From: Massilia polaris
GTDB lineage: Bacteria; Pseudomonadota; Gammaproteobacteria; Burkholderiales; Burkholderiaceae_D
DNA: 64,000 nucleotides
Direction of reading: 5' to 3'
Assembly (NCBI RefSeq): GCF_012927275.1
Contig: NZ_JABBGG010000009.1
Location: 1 to 64,000 of the forward strand
A program made the position numbers and the translations under genes. This document shows, piece after piece, positions 48,459 through 57,351 of the stretch. Each line of letters starts with the position of its first letter. The first letter of the stretch is position 1. Below the pieces are notes generated by a model that made no database searches, was not told where the DNA came from, and was given only the letters and a program-made list of their open reading frames with translations.

Positions 48459-48929
48459 TCAGGCGCCGCCGGCGTAGCCATTCTGGCGCCACGCCTCGAA
48501 CACAACAACCGCAACCGTATTCGACAAATTCAGGCTGCGGTTGTCCGGCATCATCGGCAGCCGGATGCGCTGCGCAGGCGGAAACGATTCACGCCGCTCC
48601 GGCGCGAGGCCGCGCGTCTCGCTGCCGAACACAAACACATCACCCGGCCTGAAGCTGGCGCTGGCGAACGGCGACGAGCCGTGCGTGGTCATCGCGAACA
48701 TGCGCGACGGGTCCGGCTGCTCGGACGCAAGATAGTCTTCCCAGCTCTTGTGCACCTTCATGTTGGCGTACTCGTGATAGTCCAGCCCGGCGCGCTTCAT
48801 CTTGGTGTCGTCCAGCGGAAAGCCGAGCGGCTCGATCAGGTGCAGCTGGGCACCGGTGTTGGCGCACAGGCGGATGACGTTGCCGGTATTCGGCGGGATC
48901 TCGGGTTCGACCAAAACAACATGGAACAA
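48459..48929 (-). CDS. trmL: tRNA (cytidine(34)-2'-O)-methyltransferase TrmL
   Basis: SPOUT methyltransferase that methylates the wobble base of certain leucine tRNAs. It has 156 residues. The sequence FHVVLVEPEIPPNTGNVIRL, the central segment FVFGSETRGL and the knot RLPMMPDNRSLNLSNTVAV are hallmark TrmL. The start is TTG at 48929, supported by AAGGAGAAG about 5 bases upstream and by the family N-terminus. It is 18 bases downstream of comF, same strand. Confidence 0.95.
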   Translation of the reverse strand: MFHVVLVEPEIPPNTGNVIRLCANTGAQLHLIEPLGFPLDDTKMKRAGLDYHEYANMKVHKSWEDYLASEQPDPSRMFAMTTHGSSPFASASFRPGDVFVFGSETRGLAPERRESFPPAQRIRLPMMPDNRSLNLSNTVAVVVFEAWRQNGYAGGA

Positions 48930-48947
48930 GGTGCTTCTCCTTAAAAA

Positions 48948-49712
48948 TCAATGGGGCGGCGTGCGCGCGAATACCAGGTTGCTCACGCGCGCCGCGCCGA
49001 AACGCTTGAACGTGACGGCCAGTTCATTCAGCGTGTGGCCGCTGGTCATGACATCGTCGACAATGCCGATATGCTGGCCGCGCACCATCGCCAGCGCGTC
49101 CGGCGAGACGATGAACGCATTGCGGATGTTGCGGCGGCGCTGGTCCGGCGCCACGCCCGATTGCGCGACTGTCTCCAGCGCCCGGATCGCCAACCGTGGC
49201 CGCAGCGGAACCCCGAGCAGCGTCGACAGCGGCCTGGCAATCTCCAGCGCCTGGTTGAACCCGCGCTCCACCAGCCGCTGGCGTCCCAGTGGAACCGGGC
49301 ACAGCACATTCGGCAGCAGGAACTGGCGATCGGCCCGGACCGTATCGCCAATCATCTGGGCGAACCAGGGCGCCAGGGCCAGCTTGCCGCCGAACTTGAG
49401 CTGCAGGACCAACTGGTCGAGCGGCGCGACGTAGTCGGTTGCCGCCAGCGTCGCATCGAACGCGCGCCGCTCGGTCAGGCAAACCGCGCACTCGATCCGT
49501 CCGTCGCCGTCGAAGCCGAGCGGGTTGGCGCAGCGCCGGCAACGCGACTTGCGTGGCGCGACGTATTCGCCATGGCAGGGCGGACAGACCACGCCGTCGC
49601 AGCCGCCCCCGCACAAGGCGCAGGAGGAGGGCAGCAGGGCGCGCGCCAGCGCGAACGGCCAGCGTTGCAGACTCAGGCGCAAACGGTCGGCCACGGGCTC
49701 GCCTCGCAACAA
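48948..49712 (-). CDS. comF: ComF family protein (phosphoribosyltransferase fold)
   Basis: ComF/GntX-like protein linked to natural transformation. The ~254 residues have an N-terminal zinc ribbon (CALCGGGCDGVVCPPC then CRRC and CAVC) and a PRTase domain with the PRPP loop IVDDVMTSGHT. The start is uncertain: TTG at 49712 gives the longest natural product, and a GTG six codons later is possible. Together with pilT/pilU it fits a DNA-uptake capacity, but they are not in one operon. Confidence 0.9.
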   Translation of the reverse strand: MLRGEPVADRLRLSLQRWPFALARALLPSSCALCGGGCDGVVCPPCHGEYVAPRKSRCRRCANPLGFDGDGRIECAVCLTERRAFDATLAATDYVAPLDQLVLQLKFGGKLALAPWFAQMIGDTVRADRQFLLPNVLCPVPLGRQRLVERGFNQALEIARPLSTLLGVPLRPRLAIRALETVAQSGVAPDQRRRNIRNAFIVSPDALAMVRGQHIGIVDDVMTSGHTLNELAVTFKRFGAARVSNLVFARTPPH

Positions 49713-49767
49713 ACATGTACACTTCGGCCATTATCTCATTCTCGCGTCACGAATTCGCAACACTGCC

Positions 49768-50685
49768 ATGGCAAATCCCCAGTCTCCCTCCAAAATGAGC
49801 GCGCCGATCGACCTGGCGCGCGTGCGCACCTTGTTCGCCGATCCTGCCCGCGTAGCGCCGTCGGACTTCCTGCGCCGCGAAATTGCTGCGCGCATGCACG
49901 ACCGGCTGGCGCTGGTCAAACTGGCGCCGGCACAGGTGCTTGATGCGGGATGCGGCACCGGGGCCGACCTTGCAGTGTTGCAGAAGGACTACCCCGCCGC
50001 ACAGGTCATCGGTATCGACGCCAGCGCGGCGATGGTGGCGGGGGCCAGGGCGTTCACGCCCGCTTCCGGCCTGAAGTCGATGCTGAACCGACTGATGCCC
50101 GCCAAAACCGGCATCGACCTGGTGTGCGGCGACTTCGGCGCTTTGCCGCTGGGGCCGAACTCCATCGACCTGGTGTGGTCGAACCTGGCGCTGCACTGGC
50201 ATCCTCAGCCGGACCGGGTGTTTGCCGAGTGGCGCCGGGTGTTGCGGGTGGAAGGCTTGCTGATGTTCTCGAATTTCGGTCCGGACACCTTCCGCGAGCT
50301 GCGCGCGGCATTTGCCGCCGTCGACGAGTCGCCCCACGCCTTGCCTTTCGTCGACATGCATGATTTCGGCGACCAGCTGGTGGAGGCGGGTTTTTCAACG
50401 CCGGTGATGGACATGGAAGTCATTACGGTCACCTACGACACGCCGGAGGCGCTGTTGACCGACGTGCGCGCGCTGGGCGGCAATCCGCTGGCGACGCGCG
50501 CGCGCGGACTGCTCGGTCGTGCAGCATGGCAAGAAATGCTGGTTGCGCTGGAGCGCCAGCGCCGTCCCGACGGCAAGCTGGGCCTGACCTTCGAGGTGAT
50601 CTACGGGCACGCTTTCCGGCCGGCTCCGCGCAAGACCGCGGCCGGCGAGGCGATCATCCGGTTCGAGCCGCCAAGGCCGCGCTAG
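49768..50685 (+). CDS. SAM-dependent methyltransferase, BioC-like
   Basis: Class I methyltransferase of 305 residues with SAM motif I VLDAGCGTGADLAV at 57-70 and IGIDASAAMV. The segment LVWSNLALHWHPQPDRVFAEWRRVLRVEG is characteristic of BioC, the malonyl-ACP O-methyltransferase of biotin synthesis. No bio genes adjoin, so the assignment stays at BioC-like. ATG at 49768 or 49795. It is divergent from comF and followed by 365 bases without a gene. Confidence 0.85.
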   Translation: MANPQSPSKMSAPIDLARVRTLFADPARVAPSDFLRREIAARMHDRLALVKLAPAQVLDAGCGTGADLAVLQKDYPAAQVIGIDASAAMVAGARAFTPASGLKSMLNRLMPAKTGIDLVCGDFGALPLGPNSIDLVWSNLALHWHPQPDRVFAEWRRVLRVEGLLMFSNFGPDTFRELRAAFAAVDESPHALPFVDMHDFGDQLVEAGFSTPVMDMEVITVTYDTPEALLTDVRALGGNPLATRARGLLGRAAWQEMLVALERQRRPDGKLGLTFEVIYGHAFRPAPRKTAAGEAIIRFEPPRPR

Positions 50686-51050
50686 CGTGCCGGAACGTGG
50701 GTACGCCCCGGTGAAATACAAGGCTTCAGGCGACAACGCGGGTGATTATTCCTTGATGAACAAGCTACTCATTGAGTATAATCAACGACTAATTTTGTCG
50801 ACTGTGGCTGTGTCTGCTTAGAAAATAAGCGAACTCAGCGGCATGACAGTCGAGCGCAATAGCAAGCCAGCGTCCACCAGTGCGTTTTCTCCACCGGGTT
50901 CGCTGTGACGGTTCCAACCGGGTTCGCGGCAACTGGCGCGAAGCATCGGTATGGGGCCTTTTTGTGCGATGGTTTTGGAGCGTCGGCGGTAGCAGGCCGG
51001 GATTGCCGGGCGTTTAAAAATATTCTTATCTTTGGGTGGTTGGGGAAAAC
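50686..51050. other. Intergenic region and long leader upstream of coxB
   Basis: This 365-base gap has a strong promoter at 50753-50782, giving an untranslated leader of about 260 bases before coxB. Within the leader ACCGGGTTCGC occurs twice around 50897-50930, but no tRNA or riboswitch fold is evident. No gene is supported. Confidence 0.6.
50753..50782 (+). promoter_or_regulatory. Sigma-70 promoter of the cytochrome oxidase cluster
   Basis: TTGATG at 50753-50758 and a perfect TATAAT at 50777-50782, separated by 18 bases. It is oriented toward coxB. Confidence 0.7.
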
Positions 51051-52238
51051 ATGACATATGCAAAGCGACTTCAAGCCTTGATGCTCGGTCTGGCTGTTAC
51101 GGCAGCCGGGCTTCCGGCATTGGCCGTGGCACAGGTGCAGGGGCGTCCAATTGAGAATCAATTGAACCTGCAGATGCCTGTAACGCGCATCGCTGACGAA
51201 ATCAACACGCTGCACACCTGGATGATGATCGTCTGCCTGGTGATCTTCGTCGCCGTGTTTGGCGTGATGTTCTATTCGGTATTCAAGCACCGCCGTTCGC
51301 AGGGCCACAAGGCGGCAACCTTCCACGAGTCGACCGCGGTCGAGATCGCATGGACCATTGTTCCTTTCCTGATCGTTATCGGCATGGCGCTGCCAGCGAC
51401 CAAGACCGTCGTCGCAATGAAGGACACCTCGAACGCCGACCTGACCATCAAGGTCACCGGCATGCAGTGGAAATGGGGCTACGACTACCTGAAGGGCGAA
51501 GGCGAGGGCATCTCCTTCCTGTCGAACCTGTCGACCCCGCGCTCGCAAGTTGGCGCGCCTGGCGTGGCCCCGACCGAAGCACGCGGCATCGACTACCTGA
51601 TGGAAGTCGACAATGAAGTCGTCGTTCCAGTCAACAAGAAGATCCGCCTGGTCCTGACCGCCAACGACGTGATCCACGCCTGGACGATTCCAGCGTTCGG
51701 CGTCAAGCAGGATGCGATTCCTGGTTTCGTGCGCGACACCTGGTTCAAGGCTGAGAAAATCGGCACCTACCGCGGCAACTGCGTCGAACTGTGCGGCAAG
51801 GAACACGCGTTCATGCCAATCGTCGTTCGCGTCGTTTCCGATGCTGACTACAGCGCATGGGTGGCAGGCAAGAAGAAAGAAATGGCGGCACTGGCTGACG
51901 ATCCGACCAAGGTCTGGACCATCGACGAACTGAAAACCAAAGGCGAAACCGTCTACAACACCAACTGCGTCGCTTGCCACCAGGCCAACGGCAAGGGCGT
52001 TCCAGGCGCGTTCGCCGCGCTGGACGGCTCGGCGGTGGTGCTGGGCGCGAAAGCGCCCCAGATCGACGTGCTGCTGAACGGCCAGAAGACCGGCAAGTTC
52101 CCTTCGGAAATGCCAGCATGGAAACAACTGTCGGATTCGGATATTGCTGCGGTGATCACCTACACCCGCAATAACTGGTCGAACAAGGCATCGGAAAACA
52201 TCGTTCAACCAGCCGAAGTTCTGGCTGCACGCAAGTAA
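51051..52238 (+). CDS. coxB: Cytochrome c oxidase subunit II with fused cytochrome c domain
   Basis: The CuA-bearing subunit of aa3-type oxidase takes electrons from cytochrome c. The 395 residues comprise a signal peptide (about 1-27), two membrane spans and the CuA domain with C244, C248 and H252 (NCVELCGKEH). A C-terminal class I cytochrome c domain has C306-V-A-C309-H310 and a likely distal Met in SEMPAWKQLSD. The heme fusion defines the caa3-like form. The start at 51051 (MTYAKRLQ) follows GGTTGGGG. It is the first gene of the oxidase operon. Confidence 0.96.
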   Translation: MTYAKRLQALMLGLAVTAAGLPALAVAQVQGRPIENQLNLQMPVTRIADEINTLHTWMMIVCLVIFVAVFGVMFYSVFKHRRSQGHKAATFHESTAVEIAWTIVPFLIVIGMALPATKTVVAMKDTSNADLTIKVTGMQWKWGYDYLKGEGEGISFLSNLSTPRSQVGAPGVAPTEARGIDYLMEVDNEVVVPVNKKIRLVLTANDVIHAWTIPAFGVKQDAIPGFVRDTWFKAEKIGTYRGNCVELCGKEHAFMPIVVRVVSDADYSAWVAGKKKEMAALADDPTKVWTIDELKTKGETVYNTNCVACHQANGKGVPGAFAALDGSAVVLGAKAPQIDVLLNGQKTGKFPSEMPAWKQLSDSDIAAVITYTRNNWSNKASENIVQPAEVLAARK

Positions 52239-52251
52239 TTAGGAGCTTCAG

Positions 52252-53850
52252 ATGAGCACAAGCACAATCGATCACGCACACGGCCACGACGGCCACGATC
52301 ACGCGCACGATCATCCACACGGCCTGGGCCGCTGGTTGTTCGCGACCAACCACAAGGACATCGGTACGCTGTACCTGTGGTTCTCCCTCATCATGCTGAT
52401 GTCGGGCGGCGTTCTCGCGCTGGGCATCCGCACCGAGCTGTTCCAGCCTGGCCTGCAGTTCTTCCAGCCTGAGTTCTTCAACCAGCTGACCACGATGCAC
52501 GGCCTGATCATGGTGTTCGGCGCGATCATGCCGGCCTTCGTCGGCTTCGCCAACTGGATGATCCCGCTGCAGATCGGCGCATCCGACATGGCGTTCGCGC
52601 GCATGAACAACTTCTCGTTCTGGCTGCTGCCGCCTGCCGCGTTCCTGCTGGCTGCATCGTTCTTCGTGCCTGGCGGCGCCACCGCTGCCGGCTGGACCCT
52701 GTACGCACCGCTGTCGACCCAGATGGGTATCGGCATGGACATGGGTATTTTCGCGATGCACCTGATGGGCGCGTCGTCGATCATGGGTTCGATCAACATC
52801 GTCGTCACCATCCTGAACATGCGCGCTCCTGGCATGACCCTGATGAAGATGCCGATGTTCTGCTGGACCTGGCTGATCACCGCCTACCTGCTGATCGCCG
52901 TGATGCCAGTCCTGGCAGGCGCGATCACCATGACCCTGACCGACCGTCACTTCGGCACCTCGTTCTTTAACGCTGCCGGCGGCGGCGACCCGGTCATGTA
53001 CCAGCACATCTTCTGGTTCTTCGGACACCCGGAGGTGTACATCATGATCCTGCCGGCGTTCGGTATCGTCTCGCAGATCCTGCCGGCATTCGCACGCAAG
53101 CCGCTGTTCGGCTACGCTTCGATGGTGTACGCCACCGCGTCGATCGCGATCCTGTCGTTCATCGTCTGGGCGCACCACATGTTCACCACCGGCATGCCGG
53201 TGACCAGCCAGCTGTTCTTCATGTACGCAACCATGCTGATCGCGGTTCCGACCGGCGTGAAGGTCTTCAACTGGGTTGCCACGATGTGGAAGGGCGAAAT
53301 GACCTTCGAAACCCCGATGCTGTTCTCGGTCGGCTTCATCTTCGTGTTCACCATCGGCGGCTTCACCGGCCTGATCCTGGCTGTGACCCCGATCGACATC
53401 CAGCTGCAGGACACCTACTACGTGGTGGCGCACTTCCACTACGTGCTGGTGGCAGGTTCGCTGTTCGCGCTGTTCGCCGGCTTCTACTACTGGGCGCCAA
53501 AGTGGACCGGCCACATGTACAGCGAGTTCCGCGGCAAGTTCCACTTCTGGGCATCGCTGATCACGTTCAACATCACCTTCTTCCCGATGCACTTCCTGGG
53601 CCTGGCCGGTATGCCACGCCGCTATGCGGATTACTCGGCGCAGTTCACCGACTTCAACGCCATCGCCACCATCGGCGCTTTCGGTTTCGGCCTGTCGCAA
53701 GCGTACTTCCTGTTCTTCGTGATCCTGCCGACCATCCGTGGCGGCGCAAAAGCAGCCGACAAGCCATGGGATGGCGCGGAAGGCCTGGAGTGGACCGTAC
53801 CTAGCCCGGCGCCTTTCCACACGTTTGAAACGCCGCCGCTGGTCAAGTAA
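52252..53850 (+). CDS. ctaD: Cytochrome c oxidase subunit I
   Basis: Catalytic heme a/heme a3-CuB subunit with twelve membrane spans, 532 residues. Seen: [14 protein letters not shown] (heme a ligand region), [13 protein letters not shown] (the CuB His-Tyr pair), [10 protein letters not shown] and [10 protein letters not shown]. The N-terminus carries eight histidines between residues 8 and 23, before the conserved [22 protein letters not shown] lies 8 bases upstream of the ATG. It follows coxB after 13 bases. Confidence 0.98.
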   Translation: MSTSTIDHAHGHDGHDHAHDHPHGLGRWLFATNHKDIGTLYLWFSLIMLMSGGVLALGIRTELFQPGLQFFQPEFFNQLTTMHGLIMVFGAIMPAFVGFANWMIPLQIGASDMAFARMNNFSFWLLPPAAFLLAASFFVPGGATAAGWTLYAPLSTQMGIGMDMGIFAMHLMGASSIMGSINIVVTILNMRAPGMTLMKMPMFCWTWLITAYLLIAVMPVLAGAITMTLTDRHFGTSFFNAAGGGDPVMYQHIFWFFGHPEVYIMILPAFGIVSQILPAFARKPLFGYASMVYATASIAILSFIVWAHHMFTTGMPVTSQLFFMYATMLIAVPTGVKVFNWVATMWKGEMTFETPMLFSVGFIFVFTIGGFTGLILAVTPIDIQLQDTYYVVAHFHYVLVAGSLFALFAGFYYWAPKWTGHMYSEFRGKFHFWASLITFNITFFPMHFLGLAGMPRRYADYSAQFTDFNAIATIGAFGFGLSQAYFLFFVILPTIRGGAKAADKPWDGAEGLEWTVPSPAPFHTFETPPLVK

Positions 53851-53913
53851 TCGCAGTACCGGCCGCGCGGGCCTCACCGCCCGCGCAGCCGCAGAACCAA
53901 ATAAGTGGTAGCC

Positions 53914-54021
53914 ATGCCTGATCCGAAAAAATCGAATAACCTGAAGACCGGCCTGATCATCGGCGCAATCGCCCTGTTCTTTTTCGTAGCTGTCTTCGTC
54001 AAGCGCACCTGGTTGATGTGA
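53914..54021 (+). CDS. Cytochrome oxidase small assembly protein (35 aa, single span)
   Basis: Encodes 35 residues: a short polar N-terminus, one membrane span (about 14-28, LIIGAIALFFFVAVF) and a KRTWLM end. Small proteins of this type lie between ctaD and ctaG in many betaproteobacteria. Their role in oxidase assembly is inferred from position. The stop lies 1 base before the ctaG ATG, so translation is probably coupled. Confidence 0.8.
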   Translation: MPDPKKSNNLKTGLIIGAIALFFFVAVFVKRTWLM

Positions 54022-54022
54022 G

Positions 54023-54574
54023 ATGAGTCGCGAACAGTCAGGCAGGATCCAGCTCAATAAAAAGATGCTGGGCAAGTTGGTTGTACTCGCAGTGATGATG
54101 TTCGGCTTCGGCTACGCATTGATCCCGATGTACAAGCACCTGTGCGAAGTACTCGGCATTAACGTGCTGACGCAGGATGGCATGGCGTCGCGGCCTGAGA
54201 ACACCCAGGTCGACAAAACGCGCACGATTACCATCGAACTCGATGGCAACGCGCAGGGACCGTGGCGCTTCCGCCCGACCACGCGCAGCATCGAAGTTCA
54301 CCCCGGCGAGCTGGCCACCGTGATGTACGAAGTGGTCAACACGCAGGCGAGGACGATCAAGGCGCAGGCGATTCCAAGCTATGCGCCGCAGTCGGCCACG
54401 CCGCACTTCATGAAGGTCGAATGCTTCTGCTTCAAGGAGCAGACGATGGGCCCGAATGAGGCAAGGCAGATGCCGGTCGTGTTCTTCATCGACCCGAAGC
54501 TGCCGCGCGAAGTAAAGACGATTACGCTTTCGTACACGTTCTTTGAAATCGCCGGCATGACCGCGGCGAAGTAA
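54023..54574 (+). CDS. ctaG: Cytochrome c oxidase assembly protein CtaG/Cox11
   Basis: Membrane-anchored copper chaperone that delivers copper to CuB of subunit I. It has 183 residues, with one N-terminal membrane span (about 17-37) and a periplasmic Ig-like domain. The copper-binding motif VECFCFKEQ is near residue 135, and FFIDPKLPREVKTITLSYTF is the family C-terminus. It sits in the cox operon between ctaD and ctaE. Confidence 0.97.
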   Translation: MSREQSGRIQLNKKMLGKLVVLAVMMFGFGYALIPMYKHLCEVLGINVLTQDGMASRPENTQVDKTRTITIELDGNAQGPWRFRPTTRSIEVHPGELATVMYEVVNTQARTIKAQAIPSYAPQSATPHFMKVECFCFKEQTMGPNEARQMPVVFFIDPKLPREVKTITLSYTFFEIAGMTAAK

Positions 54575-54588
54575 CAAGGGCAGGCGCG

Positions 54589-54804
54589 ATGGATGAAATG
54601 AAGCAGGCCACGCGCCGCAAGGCGTCGTTCGGCGCCACGATGAAGGCCGTGTTCTGGTCCTTTTTCGGCGTCCGCAAGGGCAAGGATTACGCAAGCGATT
54701 CGGCCAGCCTGAACCCGGTGCATGTCATCATCGCCGGTTTGATCGGGGCGGCCGTCTTCATCGGCGTGCTGGTGATGGTGGTACGGATCGCGGTAGCACA
54801 ATAA
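54589..54804 (+). CDS. DUF2970 family small membrane protein
   Basis: The 71-residue protein has the DUF2970 signature (ATMKAVFWSFFGVRKGKDYASD) and one C-terminal membrane span (about residues 46-66). It is nearly always found between ctaG and ctaE in betaproteobacteria, which suggests a part in oxidase biogenesis, unproven. It starts 14 bases after ctaG. Confidence 0.9.
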   Translation: MDEMKQATRRKASFGATMKAVFWSFFGVRKGKDYASDSASLNPVHVIIAGLIGAAVFIGVLVMVVRIAVAQ

Positions 54805-54862
54805 GATTTAACTAAACAGCAGCAAGAAATTCACCGAATACAGTTTGATTTAGGAGATGAAG

Positions 54863-55723
54863 ATGAGTTCAACCAAAACCGGCGTGCCGTACTACTTCGT
54901 GCCGGGCCCGTCCCGCTGGCCGCTGTTCGCAGGTATGTCCCTGCTTGCCACCATGATCGGTGCATCGGGCTGGGTCAACGGCGCCTCGTTTGGCCCGATG
55001 CTGACCATCGCCGGCATCCTGTCGACGCTGGTGGTGTTGTACTTCTGGTTCGGCGACGCCATCAAGGAATCCGAATCTGGCCTGTACAGCAAGCGTATCG
55101 ACCTGTCGTACCGCTGGTCGATGAGCTGGTTTATCTTCTCGGAAGTCATGTTCTTCGCGGCCTTCTTCGGCGCGCTGTTCTACGCTCGCGCCATCTCGAT
55201 GCCTTGGCTGGCAGACCTGGACCACAAGGTCATCTGGCCTGACTTCGCTGCACACTGGGGCAACACCGGTCCTGCAGGCGTAATCGACAGCTTCCAGACC
55301 ATGGGCCCGTTCCCTATCCCGACCATCAACACCGCATTGCTGCTGCTGTCCGGCGTGACCCTCACCATCTCGCACCACGCGCTGTTGGCTGGCAAGCGTT
55401 CGAAGACCATCGTCTGGCTGGCTGCGACCGTACTGCTGGGCGCCATCTTCATGGGCTTCCAGGTGTATGAATACATGCACGCTTACAGCGAACTGAACCT
55501 GAAGCTGACCTCGGGCATCTACGGTTCGACCTTCTTCATGCTGACCGGCTTCCACGGCTTCCACGTGACCGTCGGCGCGATCATGCTGGCAGTTGTCCTG
55601 TACCGCCTGATGAAGGGCCACTTCACGCCGGAGCACCACTTCGGCTTCGAAGGCGCCGCATGGTACTGGCACTTCGTCGACGTCGTCTGGCTCGGCCTGT
55701 ACGTCGTCGTCTACTGGCTGTAA
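54863..55723 (+). CDS. ctaE: Cytochrome c oxidase subunit III
   Basis: Seven-span subunit that stabilises proton uptake, 286 residues. Conserved stretches: SWFIFSEVMFFAAFFGALFYAR, HHALLAGKR, GFHGFHVTVG and WYWHFVDVVWLGLYVVVYW. Two in-frame ATGs are close together. AGGAG ends immediately before the first (54857) but lies 6 bases before the second (54863), so the second was chosen. A terminator follows, probably closing the first transcript of the cluster. Confidence 0.97.
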   Translation: MSSTKTGVPYYFVPGPSRWPLFAGMSLLATMIGASGWVNGASFGPMLTIAGILSTLVVLYFWFGDAIKESESGLYSKRIDLSYRWSMSWFIFSEVMFFAAFFGALFYARAISMPWLADLDHKVIWPDFAAHWGNTGPAGVIDSFQTMGPFPIPTINTALLLLSGVTLTISHHALLAGKRSKTIVWLAATVLLGAIFMGFQVYEYMHAYSELNLKLTSGIYGSTFFMLTGFHGFHVTVGAIMLAVVLYRLMKGHFTPEHHFGFEGAAWYWHFVDVVWLGLYVVVYWL

Positions 55724-55749
55724 TTGCCGGAGGGGCGACCCTCCACTCG

Positions 55750-55789
55750 AAAAAGCCGCACGTGGGATAATCCTGCGTGCGGCTTTTTT
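55750..55789. terminator. Rho-independent terminator after ctaE
   Basis: AAAAAGCCGCACG pairs with CGTGCGGCTTTTT around a 13-base loop. The A-run on the left makes it usable in both directions. Confidence 0.88.
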
Positions 55790-55827
55790 GCCGAATCGCC
55801 GATCGCTTAGCAAACCCCCGGAATACC

Positions 55828-56028
55828 ATGAAAATCCTCGTCGCCCTTGCCTTCATCATGATTATCGCCAGCCTCGCGTCGGCGCTGTTTTTCCTGATGC
55901 GCGACAAGGGCAAGAGCCCGCGCACGATGCGCGCGCTGGCCATGCGCGTCGGCCTGTCGGTCAGCTTGTTCCTGCTGATCCTGCTGGCCAATAAGCTTGG
56001 CTGGATCACGCCGACCGGCATCCGCTAA
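55828..56028 (+). CDS. DUF2909 (twin transmembrane) small protein
   Basis: The 66 residues form two membrane spans (about 3-22 and 40-57) joined by a basic loop (RDKGKSPRTMRALAMR). DUF2909 proteins are typical neighbours of surf1 in betaproteobacterial oxidase clusters; function unknown. The ATG at 55828 was chosen over an upstream in-frame start that falls inside the terminator. Confidence 0.85.
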   Translation: MKILVALAFIMIIASLASALFFLMRDKGKSPRTMRALAMRVGLSVSLFLLILLANKLGWITPTGIR

Positions 56029-56036
56029 GTCGTTCG

Positions 56037-56765
56037 ATGCGCGCTTTCCGCTTCCGCCCGATTCCGTTCGTCGCCACCGTGCTGCTGGTGGCGCTCGGGA
56101 TTTCGCTCGGCCAGTGGCAGGACCGCCGCGCGACCGGCAAGATCGCGGTGCAGGAACAGATCAATGCGGGCGCGCATGCGGCGCCGCTTGCGCTGGACAC
56201 CGCACCGGTCGTTGCCGCAAGCGCCGAGCACCGCAAGGTCACGGCGACGGGCGAATTCGTGGCCGGCTGGCCGATCCTGCTCGACAACCGCCCGCAGGAG
56301 GGCAAGGGCCCCGGCTTTTATTTGCTGATGCCGATGCGCCTGGCCGGAACCGATATGCACGTGCTGGTGGCGCGCGGCTGGCTGCCGCGTCCCGCGGGCG
56401 CCGCAGGCCTGAAGCCCTCGTTCGACACGCCGAGCGGCACGGTCACGGTAAGCGGCGTGGCGCGCGGCACCCTCGGCAAGGTCATGCAGCTTGGTAGCGC
56501 GCCACCGGTCAAGCCGGGCGCGATTTTGCAGAACATCGAAGTGGCGCAGTTCGCGCAGGCGAGCGGCCTGCAACTGCAGCCCTTCTTCATCGAACAGACC
56601 GACCCAGTGCAGCCCGGCGAACAGCTGGTGCGCGACTGGCCGGCTCCCTCCCTGGGCGTTGAAAAGCACCAGGGCTATGCTTTCCAATGGTATGCGCTGG
56701 CTGTGATGGCGCTGCTGTTTTTCGTGATTACAGGATTCAGACGTGGACCAAAACCAGACCAGTAA
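56037..56765 (+). CDS. SURF1 family oxidase assembly protein
   Basis: Helps insert heme a into subunit I. The 242-residue protein has the Shy1/SURF1 layout: N-terminal span (about 8-25) with LGQWQDRRATGK just after it, a periplasmic domain with ILLDNRPQEGKGPGFYLL and VARGWLPRP, and a C-terminal span ending FVITGFRRGPKP. YAFQWYALA precedes the last span, as in other SURF1. Its 3' end overlaps the next gene by 23 bases. Confidence 0.94.
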   Translation: MRAFRFRPIPFVATVLLVALGISLGQWQDRRATGKIAVQEQINAGAHAAPLALDTAPVVAASAEHRKVTATGEFVAGWPILLDNRPQEGKGPGFYLLMPMRLAGTDMHVLVARGWLPRPAGAAGLKPSFDTPSGTVTVSGVARGTLGKVMQLGSAPPVKPGAILQNIEVAQFAQASGLQLQPFFIEQTDPVQPGEQLVRDWPAPSLGVEKHQGYAFQWYALAVMALLFFVITGFRRGPKPDQ

Positions 56766-57348
56766 CACCATCAAAAAACGCACCGGCCGCTGGAAGCTGT
56801 TTGCCGTGCTGCTCGTGTGCGCATCGCCGCTGCTGCTGTCGTACCTGGCGTATTACGTGATCAAGCCATCGGGCCGCACCAATTACGGTCAGCTGCTCGA
56901 CCCGCGCGAGCACCCGATCCCGCAGCTCGGCGCGACTGCGCTGGACGGCCAGCCGGCCAGCCTGGATCAGTTCAAAGGCAAGTGGATCATGCTGAACGTC
57001 GACAATGGCGACTGCCAGCAGGAATGCCGCGACCAGCTGGTGCAGATGCGCCAGCTGCGCCTGATGCAGGGCAAGGAGCGCGAGCGCGTCGAACGTGTCT
57101 GGCTGGTGACCGACACCACGCCGCTCGACACCATGCTGATGCGCGTGATCGAAGGCACCCAGATGCTGCGCGTGCCGGCGGAGGCTGTCGCCAAATGGCT
57201 GCCGGTGGAGCAGGGCGGCAGCGCGGCCGACCATATCTACCTCATCGACCCGCTCGGCAACCTGATGATGCGCTTCCCGAAGGACGCCGACCCGGCCAAG
57301 GTGAAGAAGGACCTCGGCAAGCTGCTCAAAGCTTCCGCGATCGGCTGA
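56743..57348 (+). CDS. Membrane-anchored SCO/thioredoxin-like protein of the oxidase cluster
   Basis: The 201-residue protein has one N-terminal span (about residues 18-40) and a thioredoxin-like domain with C91-QQE-C95 and HIYLIDPLGNLMMRFP. The CxxxC spacing recalls SCO copper chaperones, but the usual histidine motif is not obvious and similarity is weak. It is found at this position in many betaproteobacteria, often annotated only as a transmembrane protein. The start is GTG at 56743 inside surf1. Role in CuA or thiol chemistry is inferred. Confidence 0.8.
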   Translation: MDQNQTSNTIKKRTGRWKLFAVLLVCASPLLLSYLAYYVIKPSGRTNYGQLLDPREHPIPQLGATALDGQPASLDQFKGKWIMLNVDNGDCQQECRDQLVQMRQLRLMQGKERERVERVWLVTDTTPLDTMLMRVIEGTQMLRVPAEAVAKWLPVEQGGSAADHIYLIDPLGNLMMRFPKDADPAKVKKDLGKLLKASAIG

Positions 57349-57351
57349 CCC

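Noticed and set aside
50890-50935. Repeated ACCGGGTTCGC resembling a tRNA T-arm
   Set aside because: No acceptor, anticodon or D stem can be folded around it. It is only a short direct repeat in the coxB leader.
52156-54075. 639-codon minus-strand open frame opposite ctaD
   Set aside because: It covers ctaD, a gap and the small assembly gene. Its composition is rich in His, Asp and Glu from reversed membrane codons.
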